Of a DNA stretch of 64,000 nt, positions 26,101 to 35,567 are shown in pieces. Below the pieces are notes generated by a model. The model saw only the letters and a program-made list of their open reading frames with translations. It had not been told where the DNA came from and did no database searches. The stretch spans positions 409,255 to 473,254 of the forward strand of contig NZ_JACHGB010000004.1 of assembly GCF_014202215.1 (NCBI RefSeq), given 5' to 3'. Made by a program: the position numbers and the translations under genes. How positions within the stretch are numbered: the first letter of the stretch is position 1; every line of letters starts with the position of its first letter. Origin of the DNA: Quisquiliibacterium transsilvanicum. Its GTDB lineage: Bacteria > Pseudomonadota > Gammaproteobacteria > Burkholderiales > Burkholderiaceae_E.

Positions 26101-26451
26101 ATCGCGCTGGGCGTGGCCTACGGATCCGACCTGGAGCTGGTGCGTCGGCTGCTGCTGCAGATCGTGCGCGAGAACCCGCGGGTCCTGGCGGACCCCGCGC
26201 CGATGCTGATCTTCCAGTCCTTCGGCGCCAGCACGCTGGACCACGAGCTGCGGGTCCACGTGCGCGAGCTGGCGGACCGCTCGGCGGCGGTCGACGAAAT
26301 CAACCGGCGCATCGACCAGGTCTTCCGCGAGCAGGGCATCGAGATCGCCTTCGGCCAGGTGGACGTGCACATCCGCAGCTTCGCCGGGCCGGAGGCCCTG
26401 CTCGCGAAGCTGCCGGCCGTCGGCGAGTCGAAAGCCGAGCCGCAGGGCTGA
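23110..26451 (+). CDS. MscK/KefA-type mechanosensitive channel
   Basis: Large MscS-superfamily channel of 1113 residues, close to the length of E. coli MscK. A signal peptide (about 1-23, ending ALAQ) is followed by some 450 residues of periplasmic coiled coil rich in Glu, Arg, Leu and Gln. A membrane part with roughly ten hydrophobic segments comes next (from about residue 500), and the pore helix and MscS beta domain ([33 protein letters not shown] and [17 protein letters not shown]) close the protein. It should open under osmotic downshock in the inner membrane. A 13-base tandem duplication covers the stop codon and the start of the next gene. Confidence 0.93.
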   Translation: [1113 protein letters not shown]

Positions 26452-26470
26452 CGTGAAGGGCTGACGTGAA
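26445..26470 (+). repeat. 13-bp tandem duplication over a stop/start junction
   Basis: GGGCTGACGTGAA occurs twice in tandem. The first copy carries the TGA of the channel gene; the second carries the GTG start of the DUF2784 gene at 26466. The duplication therefore separates the two coding regions by one repeat unit. Confidence 0.9.
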
Positions 26471-26867
26471 GGCTTCGTTCGATTCCCTCGCGGGCGCGGA
26501 CGGGGCCGCCCTGCTGGCCGACCTGGTGCTCGGCTTGCACGCTGCCTTCGTGGTCTTCGTGGTCGCCGGCGGACTGCTGGTGCTGCGGCGGCCGCGACTG
26601 GCCTGGCTGCACCTGCCGGCTGCCGCCTGGGGCGTGGCGATCGAGTTCGGCGGCTGGATCTGTCCGCTCACGCCGCTGGAGAACCGGCTGCGCGCGGCGG
26701 CCGGCGAGGCGGGCTATGCCGGTGACTTCCTCGGCCACTGGCTGCAGCTGCTGCTGTACCCGCCCGGGCTGACGCGGGGGATGCAGATTGCGCTCGGCGC
26801 GGGCGTGCTGCTGGTCAACGCCGCGGTCTACGGGCGGCTGCTGAACCGCTGGCTGCGCCGGCGCTGA
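26466..26867 (+). CDS. DUF2784 family membrane protein
   Basis: Small integral membrane protein of 133 residues with about four hydrophobic segments. It contains the family pattern LLADLVLGLHAAFVVFVVAGGLLV, AWLHLPAAAWGVAIEFGGWICPLTPLENRLR and the C-terminal LYPPGLTRGMQ, all typical of DUF2784. Function is unknown. Translation starts at GTG 26466, within the second copy of the 13-base duplication and 14 bases after the channel stop. No better start is present before the conserved part. Confidence 0.85.
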   Translation: MKASFDSLAGADGAALLADLVLGLHAAFVVFVVAGGLLVLRRPRLAWLHLPAAAWGVAIEFGGWICPLTPLENRLRAAAGEAGYAGDFLGHWLQLLLYPPGLTRGMQIALGAGVLLVNAAVYGRLLNRWLRRR

Positions 26868-27008
26868 GGCCGCTGGCCGGGCGCCGATCCGGAGGGAATG
26901 GAAGCGCCGGAAGGCCCGCGGAGGCCGCGCGCGCTATCATCGTCGTTTTAGCGCTCCCGCCCGACGCCGCGCGCGGACCCTGTCCGAGCCGGCGGCGCGC
27001 CTGCATAG

Positions 27009-27662
27009 ATGCCGACCAACACTTCCCCTGTCGATGAAGGCCAGCCTGCGGTCCGTCTGGTGGCTTCCTGCCGCCTCCCCACGCCGTGGGCAGTGTTCGA
27101 GCTGCATGGATTCGAGGAGATCGCCAGCGGCCGGGAGCATGTGGCGCTGACCCTGGGCGAGGTGTCCGACGGCGCCCCGGTGCTCGCCCGGATGCACTCC
27201 GAGTGCCTGACCGGCGATGCGCTGTACAGCCTGCGCTGCGACTGCGGCGCCCAGCTCGAGGCAGCGCTGGCGGCGATCGCCGCCGAAGGGCGCGGCGTGC
27301 TGCTCTACCTGCGCCAGGAGGGCAGGGGCATCGGCCTGCTGAACAAGATCCGCGCCTACCGGCTGCAGGATGCCGGCGCCGACACGGTCGAGGCCAACCA
27401 CCAGCTCGGCCTGGCGGCCGACCTGCGCACCTACGAGGCGGCGGCCGAGATGTTCGCGCTGCTCGGGGTGAGCCGCTTGCGGCTGATGACCAACAACCCC
27501 CGCAAGATCCGCGCGCTCGAAGAGCGCGGCATCGAGATCGCCGAGCGCATGCCGCTGCAGATCCAGCCGAACCCGCACAACGCCGGCTACCTGCGCACCA
27601 AGGCCACCCGGCTCGGCCACCTGCTCACGGCGGCGGGCTCGCTGGACGAATCCGCGCCCTGA
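27009..27662 (+). CDS. ribA: GTP cyclohydrolase II
   Basis: Protein of 217 residues catalysing the first committed step of riboflavin synthesis, GTP to 2,5-diamino-6-ribosylamino-pyrimidinone phosphate. The zinc ligands are in [17 protein letters not shown], the catalytic/GTP-binding loop is [16 protein letters not shown], and the TNNPRKI motif is present. It is the stand-alone form without a fused RibB domain. The upstream 140 bases contain a TATCAT element but no riboswitch-like structure that I can recognise. Confidence 0.95.
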   Translation: MPTNTSPVDEGQPAVRLVASCRLPTPWAVFELHGFEEIASGREHVALTLGEVSDGAPVLARMHSECLTGDALYSLRCDCGAQLEAALAAIAAEGRGVLLYLRQEGRGIGLLNKIRAYRLQDAGADTVEANHQLGLAADLRTYEAAAEMFALLGVSRLRLMTNNPRKIRALEERGIEIAERMPLQIQPNPHNAGYLRTKATRLGHLLTAAGSLDESAP

Positions 27663-27663
27663 G

Positions 27664-27684
27664 CCGCGGGCGCGCCGCCCGCGG
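27664..27684 (+). terminator. GC-rich hairpin after ribA
   Basis: Perfect stem CCGCGGGCG/CGCCCGCGG with a three-base CGC loop, starting two bases after the ribA stop. There is no proper T-run (only a GGTTTCC stretch downstream), so it may act as a weak terminator or an RNA-stabilising end. Confidence 0.45.
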
Positions 27685-27872
27685 GCGCGCCGGTTTCCCG
27701 TTGTCCTGATCGGCATGCCCCCGACGGCGGGGCGGCGCGTGCCCGTTCCTGTTTTCCCCGTTCTGTGATGCACTGTGCGGAATCGTCAGACACGGTGGGT
27801 CCGGTCGACCCATCGCGGCGGCGGCGCCTCGCGCCGCTGCATGGGCGATCCAACTACAAGGGGAGACTGGAC

Positions 27873-29078
27873 ATGAGAAAGCTGTTGCTTGCGCTCGCCG
27901 CCACCGCGAGCCTGATCCACGCGGGCGCCGCCGTGGCGCAGAAGAACTATGGTCCCGGCGTGACCGATACCGAGATCAAGCTCGGCCAGACCATCCCGTA
28001 CAGCGGGCCGGCGTCGGCCTACGGCACGCTCGGCCGCAGCCACGTGGCCTTCTTCAAGATGATCAACGACCAGGGCGGCATCAACGGGCGCAAGGTCAAC
28101 CTGATCAGCCTGGATGACGGCTACAGCCCGCCCAAGACCATCGAGGCGGTGCGCCGGCTGGTCGAGAGCGAGGAAGTGCTGGGGCTGTTCGGAACGCTGG
28201 GCACGCCGACCAATTCGGCGATCCACAAGTACGTGAATCAGAAGAAGGTGCCGCACCTGTTCGTCTCGACCGGCGCGGGCAAGTGGAACGACCCGAAGAA
28301 CTTCCCCTGGACCATGGGGTTCCAGCCGAACTACCCGGCCGAAGGGAAGGTGTTCGCTGCGCACATCCTGGCGACAAAGCCCAACGCGAAGATCGCGATC
28401 CTCTACCAGAACGACGACTTCGGTAAGGACTACCTGATCGGAGTGAAGGCCGGGCTCGGGGACAAGGCGAAGAGCATGATCGTCGCCGAGGCCTCGTTCG
28501 AGGTCACCGACCCGACCGTCGACTCGCAGATCCTGACGCTCCGCTCCTCGGGTGCAGACGTGTTCGTGAACGCCGCCTCGCCGAAGTTCGCCGCGCAGGC
28601 GATCAAGCGGGTCGGCGAGATCGGCTGGAAGCCGGTGCACTACCTGACCAACGTGTCGGCCACGGTCGGTACGGTCCTCAGGCCAGCGGGGCTCGATCAT
28701 TCGACCGGATTGCTGACCACGCAGTTTCAGAAGGATCCGGGCGACAGCCAGTGGGACAAGGATCCGGAGATGATTGCCTACAAGGAGTTCATGAAGAAGT
28801 ACTACCCGGAGGGGGACGTCAACGACCAGCTGAACCTGCTGTGCTTCGCTTCCGGTCATGCGATGGCGCACGTGCTCAGGCAGGCTGGCGACAACCTGAC
28901 CCGGGAGAACGTGATGAAGATCGCGGGCAACCTGAAGGACCTCCGCGTCCCTGGCCTGCTGCCCGGGCTGACGATCAACACCAGCCCGACCAACCACGGG
29001 CCGCTGTCGATGCTGCAGATGGCGCGCTTCGACGGCACGAAGTGGGTGCCCTTCGGCGAGCCGATCACCGCCAAATGA
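27873..29078 (+). CDS. Branched-chain amino acid-type ABC substrate-binding protein (orphan)
   Basis: Periplasmic binding protein of 401 residues, LivK/Peripla_BP_6 family. A signal peptide (about 1-22, ending AVA) precedes the mature start QKNYGPGVTDTEIKLGQTIPYSGPAS. The two-lobed fold is supported by QNDDFGKDYLIGVKAGLG and the GWKPVHYLTNVSA hinge region. There are no liv permease or ATPase genes beside it, so it must use components encoded elsewhere or act in sensing. Its paralogue lies at 34324. ATG 27873 is preceded by an AAGGGGAGA ribosome-binding site. Confidence 0.9.
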   Translation: MRKLLLALAATASLIHAGAAVAQKNYGPGVTDTEIKLGQTIPYSGPASAYGTLGRSHVAFFKMINDQGGINGRKVNLISLDDGYSPPKTIEAVRRLVESEEVLGLFGTLGTPTNSAIHKYVNQKKVPHLFVSTGAGKWNDPKNFPWTMGFQPNYPAEGKVFAAHILATKPNAKIAILYQNDDFGKDYLIGVKAGLGDKAKSMIVAEASFEVTDPTVDSQILTLRSSGADVFVNAASPKFAAQAIKRVGEIGWKPVHYLTNVSATVGTVLRPAGLDHSTGLLTTQFQKDPGDSQWDKDPEMIAYKEFMKKYYPEGDVNDQLNLLCFASGHAMAHVLRQAGDNLTRENVMKIAGNLKDLRVPGLLPGLTINTSPTNHGPLSMLQMARFDGTKWVPFGEPITAK

Positions 29079-29091
29079 GTTCCTGATAACA

Positions 29092-29125
29092 GGTCGCCGA
29101 CGGCTGCGGGCCGCCGGCGGCGACC
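29092..29125 (+). terminator. Hairpin after the first LivK-like gene
   Basis: GGTCGCCG/CGGCGACC stem (8 bp) with an 18-base GC-rich loop region that can itself pair, 14 bases after the stop codon. No T-run follows, so the terminator call is tentative. Confidence 0.4.
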
Positions 29126-29217
29126 GCTCCCGCGGCGTTTACGTCCGCTTACTCATTGCGCCGGGGTTTTACACGGCGCCCCCCGGTTCGTCATTGTCGA
29201 TCGGCGATACTCGGGGG

Positions 29218-30759
29218 ATGCACCAGATCACTTCCAGACCCGCCGCTTTTCGCGCCGATCGCGGCGCCGCGGGGCGGCCCCTCTTCCTCCTGCGCGCTCC
29301 GGCGCCCGATGGCCTGCGCAGGCTGCGGGGATTCGCACCCGTCCTGATGATGCTGATGGCAGGCTGCGCGGCAGTCGGCCCGAACTACGTGCCGCCCCGG
29401 CCAGAACTGCCGGCCGCCTGGGCGCAGGGCGGGGCAGTCTCGCCCGCAGTGCCGGGGGCGTCCGCTGTGGCAGGCGGCGCGGGAGTCGCGGCTGCCGCCG
29501 CCGTCCACCCCTCCGGCCTGCGCGCCTGGTGGAGCCTGTTCCGCGATCCCCTGCTCGATGCGCTGGTGGACGAGACGCTGGCCCGCAGTCCCGACCTGCG
29601 CGTCGCGGCCGCGCGCCTCGAGCAGGCCCGCGCGCAGCGCGGCATCGCGCAGGCGGGCTTCCTGCCTTCGGCATCGGCCCGTGCCGGCACGCGCGAGTCC
29701 GCGGCGCGCGGCGGCGACTCGACCGCCAGCTACTCGCTTGGCGTGGATGCGAGCTGGGAGATCGACCTCTTCGGCGGCTTGCGACGGGCGCTGGAGGCCG
29801 CCGACGCGGACCTGCAGGCCAGCGCCGCCAGCCTGGGCTCGGTGCAGGTGTCGCTGGCGGCCGAGGCTGCGCTCGCCTACCTCGAGGTGCGGCTGCTGCA
29901 GGCCCGCCTGGACGTGGCCGCGCGCAACCTCGCCAGCCAGGAGGAAACCCTGCAACTCACCGACTGGCGGGCGCAGGCAGGCCTGGTCGGCTCGCTGGAC
30001 GTCGAGCAGGCGCGGGCCGGCGTCGAGCAGGTCCGCGCCCAGCTGCCGGCGCTGCGCTCCGCTCTCGGGCAGGCGAGGCACCGGCTTTCGGTGCTCACCG
30101 GCCAGCAGCCGGCCGCGCTCGACGATCGGCTCTCCGCCGTGGCGCCGATCCCGGCGGCGCCGGTCGCTGCGGCGCTGTCGATCCCGGCCGAGGTGCTGGC
30201 GCAGCGTCCGGACGTTCATGCGGCCGAGCGGGCGCTGGCGGCCGAGACGGCACGGGTCGGGCAGGCGGAGGCCGCCCGCTACCCGGGCCTGAGCCTGGGC
30301 GGTTCGATCGGGCTGGAGGCGCTGACGCTCGGCGGGCTCACCGCGGGCGGCGCCACGGTGCGTTCGATCGCGGCCAGCCTGGCGGCGACCGTCTTCGACG
30401 GCGGCCGCCTGCGCAGGCAGGTGGAGATCCGCAGCGCCGTGCAGGCGCAGGCGCTGGCGTCCTACGAAGCCACTGTGCTGGCCGCGCTCGAGGAGGTGGA
30501 GAACGCGCTGCTGGCGGTGCGCAGCGCCCGCGAGCGGCAGACAGCGCTGGCCGCGGCGGCCGAGGCAGCGCGCAACGCTGCGCTGCTGGCCCGCCAGCGC
30601 TATGCATCCGGGCTGATCGACTTCCAGGCGGTGCTGGATTCCGCGCGCACCGTGCTGTCCGCGGAGGACAGCCTGGTCTCCGGCGAAGCCGAGGCGGCGA
30701 CCTCGATGGTGCGCCTGTACAAGGCGCTTGGCGGCGGCTGGACCGCCGCGCAACAGTGA
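29218..30759 (+). CDS. TolC/NodT-family outer-membrane efflux lipoprotein
   Basis: Outer-membrane channel of the NodT branch, about 513 residues. A lipobox LMAGC (about residue 48) follows an unusually long basic N-terminus; the mature part starts CAAVGPNYVPPRPELPAAW, the standard NodT opening. The two repeated outer membrane efflux domains are visible (SARAGTRESAARGG; YPGLSLGGSIGLEALTLGG). The start is uncertain: ATG 29194, 29218 or a later Met near 29347 would all keep the lipobox, the last giving the most normal signal peptide. It is the first gene of an exporter operon, 10 bases before the adaptor gene. Confidence 0.88.
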   Translation: MHQITSRPAAFRADRGAAGRPLFLLRAPAPDGLRRLRGFAPVLMMLMAGCAAVGPNYVPPRPELPAAWAQGGAVSPAVPGASAVAGGAGVAAAAAVHPSGLRAWWSLFRDPLLDALVDETLARSPDLRVAAARLEQARAQRGIAQAGFLPSASARAGTRESAARGGDSTASYSLGVDASWEIDLFGGLRRALEAADADLQASAASLGSVQVSLAAEAALAYLEVRLLQARLDVAARNLASQEETLQLTDWRAQAGLVGSLDVEQARAGVEQVRAQLPALRSALGQARHRLSVLTGQQPAALDDRLSAVAPIPAAPVAAALSIPAEVLAQRPDVHAAERALAAETARVGQAEAARYPGLSLGGSIGLEALTLGGLTAGGATVRSIAASLAATVFDGGRLRRQVEIRSAVQAQALASYEATVLAALEEVENALLAVRSARERQTALAAAAEAARNAALLARQRYASGLIDFQAVLDSARTVLSAEDSLVSGEAEAATSMVRLYKALGGGWTAAQQ

Positions 30760-30769
30760 GAACGAGGCA

Positions 30770-32203
30770 ATGACGAAAGCGAACGAAGGGGCGTCGCCCG
30801 CGGGGCAGTCTGTCGGCAACGTCGAGAAGCTGCTGGGCGCAGGGTCGGTGCGCTCCTGGTGGCGCAGTCCGGCACTCTGGATCGGCCTGGCGCTGCTGGT
30901 CGCCGCGATCTTCGGCTGGCAGTACTGGCAGGGCCGCCGGGCGGAGGCAGGCCGGCCGGTCTACGTGAGCCAGCCGGCGGCGCGCGGCGATCTGACGGTG
31001 ACGGTCGTCGCCAACGGCACGCTGGCGCCGACCCGCGCGGTCAACGTCGGCAGCGAGATGTCCGGCACGGTCGCGCGGGTCCACGTCGACATCAACGACC
31101 GGGTCACCAAGGGGCAGGTGCTGGCGGAACTGGACACTGCGAAGCTCTCCGACCAGATCCGCCGGTCGCGGGCCTCGGTGCTGTCGGCCGAGGCGCGCGT
31201 CGCCCAGGCCGCGGCGACGGTCAAGGAGGCACGTGCGAGCCTCGCGAGGATGGAGGAGGTGGCCCGGCTGTCGGGAGGCAAGGTGCCCTCGAAGGCGGAG
31301 CTGGATGCGGCACGGGCCGTGCAGGAGCGTGCCCTTGCCGATGCGCGGGTCGCCGCTGCCTCGGTGTCGGACGCTAAGGCCGCGCTGAGCGTCGACGAGA
31401 CCAACCTGCGCAAGGCCTCGATCCGCTCGCCGATCGACGGTGTGATCCTGACCCGCACGGTGGACCCCGGCAACGCGGTCGCAGCGTCGCTGCAGGCGGT
31501 GACGCTGTTCAACATCGCCGAGGACCTCACCAAGATGAAGCTGCAGGTCAACGTCGACGAGGCCGACGTCGGGCAGGTGAAGGAAGGGCAGTCCGCCGAA
31601 TTCACGGTCAGCGCCTGGCCCGGCCGGAACTATCCGGCCAGGATCGTCCGCGTGGGCTTCGGCTCGACCATCAAGGACAACGTGGTCTCCTACGTTGCCG
31701 ACCTCGAGGTGGGCAACGACGACCTGTCGCTGCGACCCGGCATGACCGCCACCGCGAGCATCGTGTCCACCCGCCGCACCGGGGTGCTGCTGGTGCCGAA
31801 TGCGGCGCTGCGCTTCACGCCGGCCGGAATGGAGAACGCTGGCGAGACCGCGCCGAGCGCCGCCAACGGGTCCGGCGGCGCACCGGGCGGCGCATCGGGC
31901 GGCGCATCGGGCGGCGGGTCGCCGGCCGCCAGCGGCGCGCCAGCCGGCGGCGGCGCGAGCGCCCAGGGCGGCTCGGGCAGCTTCGTGAACAAGCTGGTAC
32001 CGCAGTTTCCCCGCCGCACCGCGCGTCGCGGCGGCGCCGCGGTCACGGCAGCCCGGCAGGTCTGGGTGCTGCGCGACGGCGCGCCGGTGGCGGTGCCGAT
32101 TTCGCCGGGCGTCACCGACGGCCGCTTCACCGAGGTGAGTGCCGGCGGGCTCTCCGAAGGCGATCGCGTGATCACCGAGCAGACCGTGGGGCGCGCGGGA
32201 TGA
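30770..32203 (+). CDS. MacA-like periplasmic adaptor (HlyD family)
   Basis: Membrane-fusion protein of 477 residues. One N-terminal membrane anchor (about 36-54: LWIGLALLVAAIFGW) is followed by a barrel/lipoyl split (VVANGTLAPTRAVNVGSEMSGTVARVHVDINDRVTKGQVLAEL), a coiled coil, and the second lipoyl half (RSPIDGVILTRTVDPGNAVAAS). Near residues 355-400 the beta-barrel is interrupted by a Gly/Ala/Ser-rich insert of about 45 residues, which is not typical for MacA. Its stop overlaps the ATPase start by 4 bases. Confidence 0.92.
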   Translation: MTKANEGASPAGQSVGNVEKLLGAGSVRSWWRSPALWIGLALLVAAIFGWQYWQGRRAEAGRPVYVSQPAARGDLTVTVVANGTLAPTRAVNVGSEMSGTVARVHVDINDRVTKGQVLAELDTAKLSDQIRRSRASVLSAEARVAQAAATVKEARASLARMEEVARLSGGKVPSKAELDAARAVQERALADARVAAASVSDAKAALSVDETNLRKASIRSPIDGVILTRTVDPGNAVAASLQAVTLFNIAEDLTKMKLQVNVDEADVGQVKEGQSAEFTVSAWPGRNYPARIVRVGFGSTIKDNVVSYVADLEVGNDDLSLRPGMTATASIVSTRRTGVLLVPNAALRFTPAGMENAGETAPSAANGSGGAPGGASGGASGGGSPAASGAPAGGGASAQGGSGSFVNKLVPQFPRRTARRGGAAVTAARQVWVLRDGAPVAVPISPGVTDGRFTEVSAGGLSEGDRVITEQTVGRAG

Positions 32204-32951
32204 GCGAAGCACGGGCCGCGCAGGATGCCGCGACGCCGCTGATCCGCCTGCGCGGCATCACGCGGGTATACGGCGAGGGGCAGGCGCAGGTGCGCGCCCT
32301 CGACGGCGTCGACCTCGACGTCGAGGCCGGCGAGTTCGTCGCGATCATGGGCCCCAGCGGCTCGGGCAAGTCCACGGTGATGAACGTGATCGGCTGCCTG
32401 GACACGCCGAGCGCCGGCCAGTACCTGTTCCGCGGCGTCGCGGTCGAGAAGCTGAGCCGCGACCAGCGTGCGCTGCTGCGCAGGCTCTACCTGGGCTTCG
32501 TGTTCCAGGGCTTCAACCTGCTGGCGCGCACCTCGGCCCAGGAGAACGTGGAGCTGCCGCTGCTCTACCGCGGCGAGAGCGTCCAGGCGCGCCATGCGGC
32601 GGCCAGCGCCACGCTGGAGTCGGTCGGGCTGGGCGGGCGCGAGCATCACACGCCGGCCGAGCTGTCCGGCGGCCAGCAGCAGCGGGTGGCGATCGCGCGC
32701 GCCATCGTCACCAATCCCCAGGTGCTGCTGGCCGACGAGCCCACCGGCAACCTGGACACCCACCGCAGCCGCGAGATCATGGAGCTGATCCAGGGGCTCA
32801 ACCGCGAGCGCGGCCTCACGGTGCTGATGGTGACCCACGAGGCCGAAATGGCGGCGTACGCCAAGCGCATCGTGCGCTTCGTCGACGGGCGCATCGCCAG
32901 CGACGTCCGCAACGATGCGCCGGCCGGCGCTTCGGCAGGGGAGGCCGCCTG

Positions 32952-32952
<1 letters not shown>
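32200..32952 (+). CDS. MacB/LolD-type ABC transporter ATP-binding protein
   Basis: ATPase of 250 residues. Walker A is GPSGSGKST, the signature is LSGGQQQR, Walker B is VLLADEPTGNLD, and the switch His lies in MVTHEAEMA. The sequence is of the MacB/LolD/FtsE group. In many proteobacteria MacB is a single polypeptide; here ATPase and permease are separate genes as in the YknYZ arrangement. It is translationally coupled on both sides (4-base and 1-base overlaps). Confidence 0.94.
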
Positions 32953-34160
<1,208 letters not shown>

Positions 34161-34192
34161 CCGCGGGCGCCGCCCGCCGGGGCGGCCCGCGG
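34161..34192 (+). terminator. Hairpin directly after the exporter operon
   Basis: Begins on the base after the permease stop. CCGCGGG/CCCGCGG plus CCGCCC/GGGCGG stems with a CG bulge and a GCCG loop: 13 base pairs, very stable. No T-run follows. It probably ends or protects the exporter transcript. Confidence 0.5.
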
Positions 34193-34323
34193 GCCTGTGC
34201 CCGGTTTCCGGACCGGGCGCGGCGCCGATTTCTCACTTCGCAGGTAACCTTCTGTCCCTGCGGCCGGATGGCCCTGCGCCGCCCCGCTGTGCCTCATAAC
34301 AAAGCATCAGGAGTCTCCTCACG

Positions 34324-35493
34324 ATGAAGTTCGCCCAGTTCACCCGCATCGCCCTGGCAGTGGCAGTCGCCTCGGCGGCGACCCTGGCTTCGGCCGCGGA
34401 AGAAATCCGCATCGGCAACACGGTGCCCTACAGCGGCCCGGCCTCCTTCTACGGCATGGTCGGCAAGGGCACGGCGGCCTACTTTGCCAAGGTCAACGAC
34501 GAGGGCGGCATCAACGGCCGCAAGGTCAAGGTCATCAGCCTCGACGACTCGCTGGCGCCGCCCAAGACCGTCGAGCAGGTGCGCCGGATGGTCGAGCAGG
34601 ACGAGGTGCATGCGATCGTCAACCAGGTCGGCACCGCCACCGCTTCGTCGGTGCGCAAGTACCTGAACACGAAGAAGGTGCCCCAGCTGTTCGTGCAGTC
34701 CGGTTCGAACAACTTCCAGCAGCCGAAGGAGTTCCCGTACAGCACCTCCGCGCTGATGAACTACGAGTTCGAGGCGAAGGTCTACGGCAAGCAGATCCTG
34801 GCCGCCAACCCGAAAGCGAAGATCGGCATCCTTTACCAGAACGACGACTACGGCAAGGACTACCTGCGCGGGCTGAAGGCCACCGCCGGCAAGGCCGTCG
34901 TCTCCGAGATCACCTACGAGCAGACCGACCCGACGGTCGATTCGCAGATCCTCGCGCTCAAGGGCGCCGGCGTCGATGTGGTGCTGCTCGCGGCCTACTC
35001 CAAGCAGGTCAGCCAGTCGCTGCGCAAGATGGACGAGATCGGCTGGAAGCCGCTGGTCTATCTGAGCCACGTCTCGGCGCAGGTGCATCCGACGCTGTCG
35101 ATCGTGGGCCTGGACAAGGTGGTCGGCGTGCTCACCGCCAGCATCATCAAGGATCCCTCCGACAGCCGCTGGCACAACGATGCCGACTACAAGGAGTGGC
35201 TGGCCTGGATGAAGAAGTACTACCCGGACGGTGACATCAACAACTCGAGCAACGCGTCGGTCTACGCGAGCGCCTCGGCGCTGGCCCACGTGCTCAAGGC
35301 TGCCGGCACCGACATGAGCCGCGAGAACATCCTGAAGCAGATGACCAGCCTGAAGGACTTCAAGGCGCCGATGCTGCTGCCCGGCATCACGATGAACATG
35401 TCGAAAGACAACTACAACCTGTTCCGCAAGATCCAGCTGATGCGCTTCGACGGCAAGAGCTGGGCCCTGGTGGGTGAGCCGGTCGGCGAGTAA
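34324..35493 (+). CDS. Branched-chain amino acid-type ABC substrate-binding protein (orphan, second copy)
   Basis: LivK-family binding protein of 389 residues with signal peptide (about 1-23, ending ASA) and mature start EEIRIGNTVPYSGPASFYGMVG. It shares long blocks with the protein at 27873 (PYSGPAS, GGINGRKV, SLDD, PPKT, ILYQNDD-GKDYL, EQTDPTVDSQIL), so the two are paralogues. It also lacks neighbouring permease and ATPase genes. It has its own CAGGAG ribosome-binding site and ends at a strong terminator. Confidence 0.9.
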   Translation: MKFAQFTRIALAVAVASAATLASAAEEIRIGNTVPYSGPASFYGMVGKGTAAYFAKVNDEGGINGRKVKVISLDDSLAPPKTVEQVRRMVEQDEVHAIVNQVGTATASSVRKYLNTKKVPQLFVQSGSNNFQQPKEFPYSTSALMNYEFEAKVYGKQILAANPKAKIGILYQNDDYGKDYLRGLKATAGKAVVSEITYEQTDPTVDSQILALKGAGVDVVLLAAYSKQVSQSLRKMDEIGWKPLVYLSHVSAQVHPTLSIVGLDKVVGVLTASIIKDPSDSRWHNDADYKEWLAWMKKYYPDGDINNSSNASVYASASALAHVLKAAGTDMSRENILKQMTSLKDFKAPMLLPGITMNMSKDNYNLFRKIQLMRFDGKSWALVGEPVGE

Positions 35494-35538
35494 GCCCTCG
35501 GCCACGGCGGACGGCTCCGGTCGTCCGCGCAGCAGGAA

Positions 35539-35567
35539 AGCCGGCTGGCGACAGCCGGCTTTTTTTC
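35539..35567 (+). terminator. Intrinsic terminator of the second LivK-like gene
   Basis: AGCCGGCT stem repeated around a short GGCGAC loop, followed by seven T residues (35560-35566). It lies 46 bases after the stop codon and touches the stop of the convergent LysR gene. Clear rho-independent form for the plus strand. Confidence 0.9.

Noticed and set aside
26868-27008. FMN riboswitch upstream of ribA
   Set aside because: The conserved multi-branched elements of the FMN aptamer are not visible and the region is short and GC-rich.
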